Of a DNA stretch of 50,239 bases, positions 1 to 7,989 are shown piece by piece. This stretch comes from Fibrobacter sp. GTDB lineage: Bacteria; Fibrobacterota; Fibrobacteria; Fibrobacterales; Fibrobacteraceae. The stretch covers positions 1 through 50,239 of the forward strand of contig JAEDLI010000004.1 of NCBI GenBank assembly GCA_016295375.1. The letters are read 5' to 3'. Both the position numbers and the translations under genes were made by a program. Under the pieces are notes generated by a model. It made no database searches, was not told the origin of the DNA, and worked only from the letters and a program-made list of their open reading frames with translations. Numbering within the stretch: position 1 is the first letter of the stretch; every line of letters starts with the position of its first letter.

Positions 1-61
1 GCCGTTTTCAGGGTAATTTTTTAGAAAAATGTTCCACACTTAGCTCAGAAGAGCCCTTTTT

Positions 62-93
62 TCTAGCGGATTCCCCGTCAAGCGGGGAATGAC
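62..93. repeat. Palindromic intergenic repeat (GTCATTCC/GGAATCC type)
   Basis: The sequence reads TCTAGCGG, then an 8-bp stem ATTCCCCG/CGGGGAAT with a 5-base loop, then GAC. The same plan (GTCAT...CC, palindrome, GGATCCGCTAGA) recurs at 21706-21820, 26189-26256 and 28768-28799, and inside coding sequence at 27473-27499 and 45681-45723. It is a dispersed palindromic repeat of unknown origin. Confidence 0.7.
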
Positions 94-170
94 GATGATA
101 ATGAGATGAACATCGCGACACTCGGTCCTAATCATGGGACTCGCTACGCAAGTCCACGATTTTCGGCTCA

Positions 171-202
171 GTCACGCCGACAAGCTTGCTTGCCGGTGTG
201 AC
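171..202 (-). terminator. Hairpin just past the metallolyase stop codon
   Basis: A 15-bp imperfect inverted repeat (GTCACaCCGGCAAGC against GCTTGtCGGcGTGAC on the minus strand) lies 10 bases beyond the stop codon of the gene at 212-1153. There is no T-run after it, so it may only be a 3' stabilising hairpin or a Rho-assisted stop. Confidence 0.4.
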
Positions 203-211
203 ATCCTCCTC

Positions 212-1153
212 TTAATCGTTCATCATGTGGTCGTAGAACTTGCGGTAGTTGTCCTTGTCCTCGGTCTTGCGGACGGCAATAGCATCTTGCGGATGGCGGT
301 TCAGCATACCCGTAATCATCTGCGGGATAATGTAACCCCATTCGTACTTGTCGCGAAGCGGCAAGAACAGTTCCTGGATGGCATCCAGCACCGGACGCAA
401 GTCGTACTTGGGATTCTTCAAGAAACTGAGCAGCAGTTCAGTAGTGCAGTTGCCTGCGCCACGGCCCATGCCAGACACGGAGCCGTCCAGGTAATCCACG
501 TGGTTGATGATGGCCTGGATGGTGTTGCTGAAAGCCAGCTGCTGGTTGTTGTGCCCGTGGAATCCGAACTTCTTGTTCTTCACGATGCTCTTGTAACGGG
601 CCAGTTCCTTATCGATGTCTTCTTGATAGAATGCTCCAAAACTGTCGACGAGATAAAGGACATCGGCCTTGCATTCTTCCTGAACCTGGTGGAGAGCCTC
701 GTCCAGTTCCGGACCGCGGTCACGGCTCACCGCCATGATGTTGAGGGTGGTCTCGTAACCCATTTCGTGGAAGGTATTCACCATGTCGATACCCTTGTCG
801 ATGTTCTTCACGTAGCTTGCCACGCGGAACATCTGGTAGGGGCTTTCGCTGGCGGGCTTCACGGCGTCCATGTTCACACGGCCCACGTCGGCCATCACCG
901 CCATCTTGATCTTGGAATCGATACCGTCCTTCACTTTCCACAGCAGGTCGTCGTCGCAGAATTTCCAGGGACCGTATTCCTTGGGGTCGAAAAGTTCGGG
1001 AGAATTCTTGTAGCCCATTTCCATGTAGTCGATGCCGGCTGCAGAGAGGAGGGTGTAGAGGCGACGCACAAATTCCAGAGAAAAATCGTGCTTGTTCACC
1101 AGGCCGCCGTCGCGGATGGTGCAGTCGAGAACTTTGATGCTTTCGTAGTACAT
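212..1153 (-). CDS. HMGL-like DRE-TIM metallolyase (4-hydroxy-2-oxovalerate aldolase-like)
   Basis: A 313-residue TIM-barrel enzyme of the HMG-CoA lyase / 4-hydroxy-2-oxovalerate aldolase superfamily. The metal and catalytic signature of the family (TIRDGG, residues 12-17, R14 and D15) is at the N-terminus. A DSFGAF strand is at 170-175 and the metal-binding HGHNN loop is at 199-203. The C-terminal communication domain of MhpE/DmpG aldolases is shorter or divergent, and no partner aldehyde dehydrogenase gene is adjacent, so it may act on a biosynthetic substrate and not in aromatic degradation. No Shine-Dalgarno sequence precedes the ATG. A possible sigma70-like promoter on the minus strand is TTGATT (1265-1260), 17 bases, TAAATT (1242-1237). 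The family is clear; the substrate is not known. Confidence 0.85.
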   Translation of the reverse strand: MYYESIKVLDCTIRDGGLVNKHDFSLEFVRRLYTLLSAAGIDYMEMGYKNSPELFDPKEYGPWKFCDDDLLWKVKDGIDSKIKMAVMADVGRVNMDAVKPASESPYQMFRVASYVKNIDKGIDMVNTFHEMGYETTLNIMAVSRDRGPELDEALHQVQEECKADVLYLVDSFGAFYQEDIDKELARYKSIVKNKKFGFHGHNNQQLAFSNTIQAIINHVDYLDGSVSGMGRGAGNCTTELLLSFLKNPKYDLRPVLDAIQELFLPLRDKYEWGYIIPQMITGMLNRHPQDAIAVRKTEDKDNYRKFYDHMMND

Positions 1154-1584
1154 GGTAAAACAGTGGTTAGGCCGTAGGGCCGTGGTTAGTGGTTAGTGAT
1201 TGGGACGGAAGGTCCGTACTTTCTTGTTCGGAGGGGAATTTAGAATAAGAGAAAGACTAAATCAACAGGTTTGCAAGAATTTGACAAAATTTCTTTATTT
1301 TTGACGCTATTTTTGCGTAGAATTAACGAAAATCGTGTAAAACAAGTCATATTTGCAACGTTCGTCGTCTCCCCAAAACCGCTGGGTTTGCATTCGCACA
1401 ACCGAAGCACAGTAACGCAAGCAAACGCAACCATGTTATCTTTATAGATTAACGCATTTTGTGCGTATTTTACAAAATCGGCGGTTTATTCTTTCTAGTC
1501 ACCTTATCAAGGCAGATTTCCCCGAAAAGAGCCGACCATTTGAGATGACACCTTTTGTCAAAATAAGATTGTATATTTGCAACC
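1154..1584. other. Divergent intergenic region with repeats and promoters
   Basis: This gap of 431 bases holds a GGCC-GTA-GGGCC mini-hairpin (1170-1181), three GTGRTTR heptamers (1182-1202), the putative minus-strand promoter of the metallolyase (1237-1265) and an AT-rich segment leading to the restriction gene. I see no gene or RNA structure in the rest of it. Confidence 0.5.
1572..1579 (+). promoter_or_regulatory. TATATTTG, Bacteroidetes-like -7 element close to the start codon
   Basis: TATATTTG matches the TAnnTTTG -7 consensus of the Bacteroidetes primary sigma factor and ends only 5 bases before the ATG at 1585. No Shine-Dalgarno sequence is present. Transcription would start at or next to the ATG, giving a leaderless mRNA. 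No convincing TTTG element lies at the usual distance upstream. Confidence 0.4.
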
Positions 1585-4500
1585 ATGAAAGAGAAAGAAC
1601 GGCGAGCAGCGGCCAAGGCCTTTGTAAAAAACTGGACGGGCAAAGGTTACGAAAAAGGGGAAAGCCAAAAATATTGGCTGGATTTGCTGTGCAATGTTTT
1701 CGGCGTTCGCGATTTTGCCAAATTCATCATCTTCGAAGACCAGGTCAAACTGGACCACACCAGTTTTATCGACGGATTCATTCCGTCGACAAAAGTACTT
1801 ATTGAACAAAAAAGTGCCGATAAAGACCTACGAGCCCCAGGCAAGCAATCCGACGGACAGATGCTGACCCCCTTCCAGCAGGCAAAGCGCTATTCGGCAG
1901 AACTTCCCTATTCCAAACGGCCCCGTTGGATTGTCACCTGCAATTTCAAGTCCTTCCTCATTTACGACATGGAAAATCCCAGCGGAGAACCTGAAGTTAT
2001 CGAACTGGAAAACTTGGAAAAGGAACTATACCGTTTGGAATTCCTAGTAGACTCCCGCAGTGAAAGTCTCAAGCGCGAAGAAGAAGTTTCAATCAGGGCC
2101 GGCGAAATCGTCGGCGAAATCTACGACGCCCTTCTCCCCGAATTTGGAGAAAAGCCCGCGGCAGCAGACCTCCATGCCCTGAACGTATTTTGCGTACGCC
2201 TGGTATTTTGTCTCTACGCAGAAGACGCAGGCATTTTTGCAAAGGAGCAATTTTACCATTATCTCAAGAGCTTCCGGCCGGAGAACATGCGGGTAGCACT
2301 GCGCGAACTTTTCTTCGTGCTGGACACCCCGCTGGAACAGCGTGACCGTTTCATGGAGGAAAAACTGGCCGCGTTTCCCTACGTGAATGGATCACTGTTT
2401 CATGTAAAAGAGGGCGAAACAATTCCACCTATTTCGGGAACGACAGCAGAAATACTATTGAAGCGGGCTAGCCTGGATTTTGACTGGAGTGAAATTAGCC
2501 CCACAATTTTCGGAGCCGTTTTCGAAAGCACCCTGAACCCCGAAACCCGCCGCAGCGGCGGCATGCATTACACAAGCGTCGAAAACATCCACAAAGTCAT
2601 TGACCCGCTATTCATGGACAATTTGCGGGAAGACTTCGCTGAAATCGTGCCAACTGCCGCCAAGGCCCTCACCAAGTCACAACGTCAAAAACTGCTGGAC
2701 CTGCAGAACAGACTCGGGTCACTAAAATTCCTCGACCCCGCCTGTGGTTCCGGAAATTTCCTCACCGAAACCTACACAAGCCTGCGCAAGCTGGAAAACC
2801 AGATTCTCAGGTTGCTCATGGCCGACAAAATCGTGATGGGCGAAATCGTGGACCCTGTAAAGGTGAGCATCACACAGTTCTACGGAATCGAAATCAATGA
2901 CTTTGCTGTAAACGTGGCAAAGACCGCCCTCTGGATTGCGGAATCGCAAATGCTTAGGGAAACGGAGACCATAGTCCAGCAAGACATAGACTTCCTCCCT
3001 CTCACTTCCAATGCCACCATTGTCGAGGGAAACGCCCTACGAATGGATTGGACCCGTTTGGATACAGGGGCTACCGAATCTGACGCCCTAATTGCGGATA
3101 AACTGAACATCATTCAAGTTGATGACATCGATTCCCTTACGGTAAACGACATTCAACTTCCATACAAACAAAAGAAGAACGAAATCACGGTTATCACCCG
3201 AGAAGTGGAATATAAGGATTCAAAGAATTTTGATTACAGTTCCATCGCGAACAAAGCAAAACAGTCCGTTAACCGCTACGACTACATCATGGGGAACCCG
3301 CCGTTTGTAGGTGCCCGGATGATGAACACAGATCAAAAATCTGATATTGAGTTTGTATTTGGAAAGTCAAAGAATCTCGGCAACCTCGACTATGTTTCTT
3401 GTTGGTTCAAAAAGACATTTGGCTTGGTAAAAGGGACAAAAACAAAAGCGGCACTTGTTTCGACAAACAGCATAACACAAGGTGAACAGCCCGCTATTCT
3501 GTGGAAACCATTTTTCGACGAAGGCTTGCAGATTGATTTTGCGTACCGAACTTTCCGCTGGGACAGCGAATCCGAAAACAAGGCTCATGTTCACTGTGTA
3601 ATTATCGGATTTTCCGAAAGCAACGTCATTGCGAACTCCAAGTTCACTGTCCACACTGAGCCAGGCCGAAGCGAGTCTGCCGAAGTGGGGGCGAAGCAAT
3701 CTGCTAAGCGGATATTCCTGCCCGATGGTAAAGTAATCTCCGCAAAGAACATCAATGCCTATTTGATGGATGCCCCGAACATCTTTATAGAAAGCAGGCA
3801 AAGGCCGTTGTGCAATGTCCCCGACATTGGAATAGGAAACAAACCCATTGATGGGGGCAATTATCTTTTCACGGACGATGAAAAAAAAGCTTTTATCAAG
3901 AAAGAACCTGAGTCAGAGCCGTTCTTCAAAAAATGGATAGGCTCCGATGAATTTATAAACCGCTATAACCGATGGTGCCTTTGGTTAGGGGACTGTAGTC
4001 CAACCAAAATACGCCAAATGCGGGAGTGTTACAAGCGGGTTCAGGCCGTTAGGGAATTTCGTTTGTCAAGCAAGAGCGTTCCTACACAAAGGTTAGCTGA
4101 TCGACCAACACGATTCCATGTGGAGAATTTCCCTGAAGGGGATTACCTGCTAATTCCAAGAGTGTCATCTGAAAGAAGGCGCTTTATTCCAATAGGTTTT
4201 GTCAACTCTGACTACCTATGCAGTGATTCTGTTCATGTTCTCGATTGCTCTAAACTTGAAAACAGCATTTCGCCGTTTTTCTATTTCGGCATTCTCACCT
4301 CCAGCGTTCACATGGCATGGGTCCGCGCGGTATGCGGCCGTCTGAAAAGCGACTACAGATACAGCAAGGATATTGTCTATAACAACTTTCCGTGGTGTTC
4401 GCCTTCTGCGGAACAAAAGTCGAAAATCAAGCAATCGGCGCAGACGATTCTCGATGTGCGTGCAAAGTACCCCGACTCCAGTCTTGCTGACCTTTACGAC

Positions 4501-4647
4501 GAACAGACCATGCCCACAGACCTTCGCAAGGCCCACGTCGAAAACGACCGTGCCGTCATGGAAGCTTATGGCTTCAACACGAAAATGTCCGAGGACGAAA
4601 TCGTGGCAGAACTGCTCAAGATGTACGAGGGACTGACACAAACATGA
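1585..4647 (+). CDS. MmeI-like type IIL restriction-modification enzyme
   Basis: A 1020-residue single polypeptide combining nuclease, adenine methyltransferase and target recognition, as in MmeI-family enzymes (usually about 900-1000 residues). The N-terminal PD-ExK nuclease motif is D63...E74-Q-K76. A helical spacer follows, then the N6-adenine methyltransferase with motif I DPACGSGNF from residue 384 and motif IV NPPF at 571-574. The C-terminal third is the target-recognition region and helical tail. It would bind an asymmetric site, methylate one strand and cut at a distance. No separate methylase or specificity gene is needed. Its last codons overlap the downstream gene by ATGA. Around residues 685-708 there is a stretch (EPGRSESAEVGAKQSAKR) whose DNA resembles the genome's palindromic repeats, possibly an insertion in the recognition domain. 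Confidence 0.9.
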   Translation: MKEKERRAAAKAFVKNWTGKGYEKGESQKYWLDLLCNVFGVRDFAKFIIFEDQVKLDHTSFIDGFIPSTKVLIEQKSADKDLRAPGKQSDGQMLTPFQQAKRYSAELPYSKRPRWIVTCNFKSFLIYDMENPSGEPEVIELENLEKELYRLEFLVDSRSESLKREEEVSIRAGEIVGEIYDALLPEFGEKPAAADLHALNVFCVRLVFCLYAEDAGIFAKEQFYHYLKSFRPENMRVALRELFFVLDTPLEQRDRFMEEKLAAFPYVNGSLFHVKEGETIPPISGTTAEILLKRASLDFDWSEISPTIFGAVFESTLNPETRRSGGMHYTSVENIHKVIDPLFMDNLREDFAEIVPTAAKALTKSQRQKLLDLQNRLGSLKFLDPACGSGNFLTETYTSLRKLENQILRLLMADKIVMGEIVDPVKVSITQFYGIEINDFAVNVAKTALWIAESQMLRETETIVQQDIDFLPLTSNATIVEGNALRMDWTRLDTGATESDALIADKLNIIQVDDIDSLTVNDIQLPYKQKKNEITVITREVEYKDSKNFDYSSIANKAKQSVNRYDYIMGNPPFVGARMMNTDQKSDIEFVFGKSKNLGNLDYVSCWFKKTFGLVKGTKTKAALVSTNSITQGEQPAILWKPFFDEGLQIDFAYRTFRWDSESENKAHVHCVIIGFSESNVIANSKFTVHTEPGRSESAEVGAKQSAKRIFLPDGKVISAKNINAYLMDAPNIFIESRQRPLCNVPDIGIGNKPIDGGNYLFTDDEKKAFIKKEPESEPFFKKWIGSDEFINRYNRWCLWLGDCSPTKIRQMRECYKRVQAVREFRLSSKSVPTQRLADRPTRFHVENFPEGDYLLIPRVSSERRRFIPIGFVNSDYLCSDSVHVLDCSKLENSISPFFYFGILTSSVHMAWVRAVCGRLKSDYRYSKDIVYNNFPWCSPSAEQKSKIKQSAQTILDVRAKYPDSSLADLYDEQTMPTDLRKAHVENDRAVMEAYGFNTKMSEDEIVAELLKMYEGLTQT

Positions 4648-5678
4648 GCCCCCTATTGCAAAAAGCCATCGAAGGTAGCCGCCTCTCCCCCGCCGAGGCC
4701 TTGGATTTGCTGAAAAACGCCCCGTGGACCCAGGTGGCAGAGGCCGCCGACATGGTGCGCCACAGAATCAATCCCGGCAACAAGGTGGGCTACACGACTT
4801 TCCGCATCGTGAACTACACCAACGTGTGCGAAATCACCTGCAGTTTTTGCAGCTTTTGCAGACCGGCCAAGAGCCCCGAGGCCTACGTGCTTAGTTTAGG
4901 CGAAATCCGGCAGAAAACGCTGGAAGCAAAGGCAAAAGGGGCAGACCAAATCTTTTTGCAGGGCGGCGTGAACAGGGACATTCCCTTAAGCTACTACACC
5001 GACGTCTTGCAGATGCTTACCCGGGAAATGGGCGTAAAAGTCCGGGGGTTCTCTCCGGTGGAACTGGTGCGCATCGCCGAATTCAACCACATGGAACTTG
5101 ACGACCTGCTGGACATTTTGAAAGCTGCGGGACTCAGTTCCGTACCCGGTGCCGGGGCCGAAATTCTCAGCGACCGTATGCGTCAAATTCTGTCACCGAA
5201 AAAACTCCCCGCCAAACAATGGTGCGATACCCTTGCCGCCTGCCACAAGAAGGGATTGCCCGGCAGCGCCAACATCGTGTTCGGCAGCGAGGAAACGCCC
5301 GAAGAAATCATCGAGCATCTGGATTACGTGCGCAACACCCAAGACATCGCTCAGGGCTTCAAGAGTTTTGTGGTATGGACCTTCCAGCCGCAAACGGACA
5401 AGTTCCCGATTAGGCACGTGCGGGGCGACGAATACCTGAAACTGCTGGCCCTTTCCCGCCTGTACCTGGACAATATTCCCCACATCGAGGTGTCGCTCTT
5501 GGGCATGGGCCTTTCGCTGGGAGAGCTTGGGCTCCACTGCGGCGCCGACGACATCAACAGCATCGTGATAGAAGAAAACGTGCTCCAGAACCACGGACTC
5601 ACCTCCATCGCAGAAGCGGAAGCCTTCATCAAGAACGCCGGTTTTACGCCGTACCGCCGTTCTTTAAACTTCGACTAA
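4644..5678 (+). CDS. mqnC: Radical SAM enzyme of the MqnC/MqnE/CofH family, MqnC-like
   Basis: A 344-residue radical SAM protein with the CxxxCxxC cluster motif at C62, C66 and C69 (CEITCSFC). The IFLQGG, GFSP and GAEILSDR segments are typical of MqnC (dehypoxanthine futalosine cyclase) and its relatives in the futalosine route to menaquinone. FQPQT near residue 253 resembles the MqnC FQP-NT motif. MqnC is the best guess, but MqnE/CofH-type assignments are close. Menaquinone is expected in a fumarate-reducing anaerobe. The start codon overlaps the stop of the restriction gene (ATGA at 4644-4647) and no promoter is apparent for it alone, so translation of this probable housekeeping gene looks coupled to a defence gene. 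Confidence 0.75.
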   Translation: MSPLLQKAIEGSRLSPAEALDLLKNAPWTQVAEAADMVRHRINPGNKVGYTTFRIVNYTNVCEITCSFCSFCRPAKSPEAYVLSLGEIRQKTLEAKAKGADQIFLQGGVNRDIPLSYYTDVLQMLTREMGVKVRGFSPVELVRIAEFNHMELDDLLDILKAAGLSSVPGAGAEILSDRMRQILSPKKLPAKQWCDTLAACHKKGLPGSANIVFGSEETPEEIIEHLDYVRNTQDIAQGFKSFVVWTFQPQTDKFPIRHVRGDEYLKLLALSRLYLDNIPHIEVSLLGMGLSLGELGLHCGADDINSIVIEENVLQNHGLTSIAEAEAFIKNAGFTPYRRSLNFD

Positions 5679-5702
5679 AATCTACACCGCACATTCCACA
5701 TC

Positions 5703-5744
5703 ACCTCAAACCTCGTGCCTCAAGCCTCGAGCCTCGAACCTAAA
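5703..5744. repeat. Heptamer array RCCTCRW, six units
   Basis: Six contiguous 7-base units (ACCTCAA, ACCTCGT, GCCTCAA, GCCTCGA, GCCTCGA, ACCTAAA) tile without gaps. Confidence 0.75.
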
Positions 5745-5777
5745 AAAAACACCGGCCCGCTTTTTGGCGGATCCGGC
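5742..5777 (-). terminator. Rho-independent terminator on the minus strand
   Basis: Read on the minus strand, CCGG-at-CCGC pairs with GCGG-g-CCGG around a short A-rich loop. It is followed after two bases by eight T residues (5749-5742). It closes the small unit that starts near 5916 and would not serve the plus-strand mqnC-like gene. Confidence 0.7.
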
Positions 5778-5808
5778 ATAAAGGAGAGAGTTATAAATCT
5801 TGGGCTTG

Positions 5809-5871
5809 TTAGGCGCGCTTGGAGCGCTTTCTCAAACTTTTGACCAGCAGGGCGGCGAGAATGCAGTACAT
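5809..5871 (-). CDS. Putative 20-residue cationic peptide ORF
   Basis: A 20-codon frame encodes MYCILAALLVKSLRKRSKRA: a hydrophobic N-terminal half and a strongly basic C-terminal half (seven Lys/Arg in the last ten residues). Support comes from a Shine-Dalgarno sequence (AGAAGGA) 4 bases before the ATG, a sigma70-like promoter with 17-base spacing (5951-5923), and a strong terminator (5777-5742), giving a transcript of about 165-175 bases. I recognise no family. It could be a membrane-active toxin-like or signal peptide, or an incidental frame in a small RNA. Conservation of the peptide in relatives would decide. Confidence 0.5.
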   Translation of the reverse strand: MYCILAALLVKSLRKRSKRA

Positions 5872-5922
5872 TTAATCCTTCTTTTTTGGCGTTTTTGGGT
5901 TGTTTTTCAAATTGACGCGCCA

Positions 5923-5951
5923 ATGATAAAAAAAATTTACCATTTTGACAA
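5923..5951 (-). promoter_or_regulatory. Sigma70-like promoter of the small minus-strand unit
   Basis: TTGTCA (5951-5946), a 17-base spacer, then TATCAT (5928-5923). Transcription is predicted to start near 5916, leaving a leader of about 45 bases before the 20-codon ORF. Confidence 0.5.
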
Positions 5952-6021
5952 GGCGTTTGTTAAAAGTTTTTTACTTCATTTTTCTTACATGAATCCTCAA
6001 AAACCCTAGCCCTAACGAGTT

Positions 6022-6114
6022 ATCAGTCGTCAGTTTTCAGTCCTCAGTATATAATTTGGCGCCTAGGGCGCGATTATAAAAACCAACAACTCATAACTGA
6101 CAACTCATTACTAG
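6022..6114. repeat. Two heptamer arrays around a GC-rich mini-palindrome
   Basis: Four NTCAGTN units (ATCAGTC, GTCAGTT, TTCAGTC, CTCAGTA) lie at 6022-6049. Four YWACTSR-type units (CAACTCA, TAACTGA, CAACTCA, TTACTAG) lie at 6087-6114. Between them is GGCGCCTAGGGCGC flanked by ATAAT and ATTAT. Confidence 0.7.
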
Positions 6115-6133
6115 TCTCGCCCCTCAATTTTTG

Positions 6134-6141
6134 TAAATTTG
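6134..6141 (+). promoter_or_regulatory. batD: TAAATTTG, -7-like element abutting the batD start
   Basis: TAAATTTG fits TAnnTTTG and ends 4 bases before the ATG at 6146. No Shine-Dalgarno sequence is present, so the mRNA is probably leaderless. Confidence 0.4.
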
Positions 6142-6145
6142 GGCC

Positions 6146-7954
6146 ATGAAAAGATTGTTGTTGATTCTTCTCTGTCTGGCAGCGGTCGCAACGGCCCGCA
6201 TGTCGCTCCAGGTGGACAAGGACCGCGTAGAAGCCGGCAAGACCTTCAAACTGATGCTTATCGTGCCCTTGCAGGAACTCCCCACCGAAAGGGGCGTCCC
6301 GCAGCTGGAAACGCGTAACGGATTTACCTTCTTGAGCCTGGACAGCGCAGAGCAGGTCATCCGCCCCGATTTCGAAGACATGTTCAACTCCTTCTTTGGC
6401 GGAGGTGGCAGGCCTTACAAGGCAAGGGTCTATAGTTTCAACATCCGCGCCCCCAAAAAGACAGGCTCCCTAGACGTTGGGCAAATCGAATGGAACATCA
6501 ACGGAAGCGTGCGCACCATCAGCGGAAACATTCCCATAAATATCCAGCGGGCCTATAGCGACGAAGCCGTATCCGTAAGTCTCACCCCCAGCAAAAGATC
6601 CATCTACGAAGGGGAACAGTTCTACGTCACTCTCGGGTTCCACACCTACGAGCATTTCGAGGGAGGCCTGCAGGCCACCGACATGAGCACCGGTAACGAC
6701 TTTATCGTCCACCGCGGCGACCTTTCCACCATGGAATTCAAGCCCGTCGAAGGTGCCCGCCGCGAAATGCAGGCCAGCGCCAAGTTCGCCTGGCTCTCCC
6801 CTACCAAAAACGGTACACTGCAAATTCCGCCCTTCAAGTTCAAGTACACCAAGCGCGGCGAACCGAAAATTGTAGAAGAAAAGAAGCAGATGGGCGGCAT
6901 GTCTTTCCACAGCCAGTCCATCAAGCAGGAATCTATCGAAGCCGAAACCCAGACCCCGACTGTAAACATCACGGTAAAGCCTCTCCCCGCCCAGGGCAAA
7001 CCCGCAGACTTTAGCGGCATGGTAGGCGACTACAAGTTCAGCGCCGATTTCGACCGCACAAACCTGAAGGTAGGCGAAGCCCTGACACTATCCATAAACA
7101 TCAAGGGCGACGGTACGCCTGGCACCATCACAGACCCTAAACTTCCCGATTTCAGCGAGTTCCGCTCCGTCCCGCCAGAAAACAACATCTCCAAAAAGGT
7201 TACGGGAAACAAGGTCGTCACCACCAAGGACATCAAGGTTTTCCTCTACCCCAAAAAGAAAGGGACCTTCGAAATCCCGGCCATAAACTATTCCTGGTTC
7301 AACCCCGCCAAGAAAAAATATGAAACGGCTACCGCAGGCCCCTGGACCATCGAGGTTGAAAAAGGGGACGCAGGTGCCGAAGCCATTTTCCAGGGTCCCG
7401 TAGCAGGGTCCGCAGGCCCAAGCGCCGTGCAAAAGCAAGAAATCGAATCCCTGGGGAGCGACATCCGGTTTATCCACACCAGTACTGCAAAGGCAGATAG
7501 CCCCGCCCCCTACAAGAGCGTGTTGTACTGGATTCTCTTTACCGCAGCCATTCCCTTCTACATCGTCGCCACCCTTCTTGTCAAGATCCGTCGCAAGCGT
7601 AACAGCAACGCCGCTCTGGTCCGCAAGGGGCATGCCAACAAGCAGCTCAAGGAAAAGTTCGCCCAGGCCCGCAAGGCTCTCGAAGCAGGCGACGGCAAGG
7701 GATTTTTCGCCGCACTCGAAAACGGGCTGTTGAACTACCTGAGCGACACCACCAACCTGGAATTCAAGGGCATGACGCGCCCCCAGATGAAAGAGGAACT
7801 GGCAAGGCTCGGTGTGAAAGAAGAAACCATCGCCGCCATCGACAGCTGGCTCGAGAAATGCGCCTTCGTGCGCTACGCTCCCGTGACGGCCACGCCCGAA
7901 GAGCAAAAACAGATGCTGGCCGATGTGGAAAAACTTTGCGAGAAAGTTAGATAG
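6146..7954 (+). CDS. batD: BatD-family protein
   Basis: A 602-residue envelope protein. A Sec signal peptide (KRLLLILLCLAAVATA) is followed by a long extracytoplasmic region of beta-rich domains. One transmembrane helix lies at about residues 459-481 (VLYWILFTAAIPFYIVATLLV), followed by a basic cytoplasmic tail of about 120 residues. This is the layout of the BatD (aerotolerance / oxygen tolerance) family of the Bacteroides and spirochaete Bat operons, which accompany MoxR ATPases and VWA proteins. Here no batA, batB, batC or moxR gene is adjacent; only the batE-like gene follows 35 bases downstream. The biochemical role is not established. Confidence 0.85.
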   Translation: MKRLLLILLCLAAVATARMSLQVDKDRVEAGKTFKLMLIVPLQELPTERGVPQLETRNGFTFLSLDSAEQVIRPDFEDMFNSFFGGGGRPYKARVYSFNIRAPKKTGSLDVGQIEWNINGSVRTISGNIPINIQRAYSDEAVSVSLTPSKRSIYEGEQFYVTLGFHTYEHFEGGLQATDMSTGNDFIVHRGDLSTMEFKPVEGARREMQASAKFAWLSPTKNGTLQIPPFKFKYTKRGEPKIVEEKKQMGGMSFHSQSIKQESIEAETQTPTVNITVKPLPAQGKPADFSGMVGDYKFSADFDRTNLKVGEALTLSINIKGDGTPGTITDPKLPDFSEFRSVPPENNISKKVTGNKVVTTKDIKVFLYPKKKGTFEIPAINYSWFNPAKKKYETATAGPWTIEVEKGDAGAEAIFQGPVAGSAGPSAVQKQEIESLGSDIRFIHTSTAKADSPAPYKSVLYWILFTAAIPFYIVATLLVKIRRKRNSNAALVRKGHANKQLKEKFAQARKALEAGDGKGFFAALENGLLNYLSDTTNLEFKGMTRPQMKEELARLGVKEETIAAIDSWLEKCAFVRYAPVTATPEEQKQMLADVEKLCEKVR

Positions 7955-7981
7955 TTCGGAATTCGGAGTTCGGAATCGAGA
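7954..7981. repeat. Heptamer array RTTCGGA between batD and batE
   Basis: GTTCGGA, ATTCGGA, GTTCGGA and ATCGAGA tile the 35-base gap, starting at the last base of the batD stop codon. Confidence 0.65.
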
Positions 7982-7989
7982 AGGTTGAT

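Larger units (their letters stand above)
5679..6145. other. Intergenic region with heptamer arrays and a small minus-strand transcription unit
   Basis: This 467-base gap contains a heptamer array (5703-5744), a minus-strand unit of promoter, 20-codon ORF and terminator (5951 down to 5742), two more heptamer arrays (6022-6049 and 6087-6114) around a GGCGCC-TA-GGGCGC mini-palindrome (6058-6072), and the leaderless-type promoter of batD. Confidence 0.6.

Noticed and set aside
134..1177. Plus-strand open frame of 347 codons opposite the metallolyase
   Set aside because: Complement of the conserved HMGL-like gene; no signal of independent coding.
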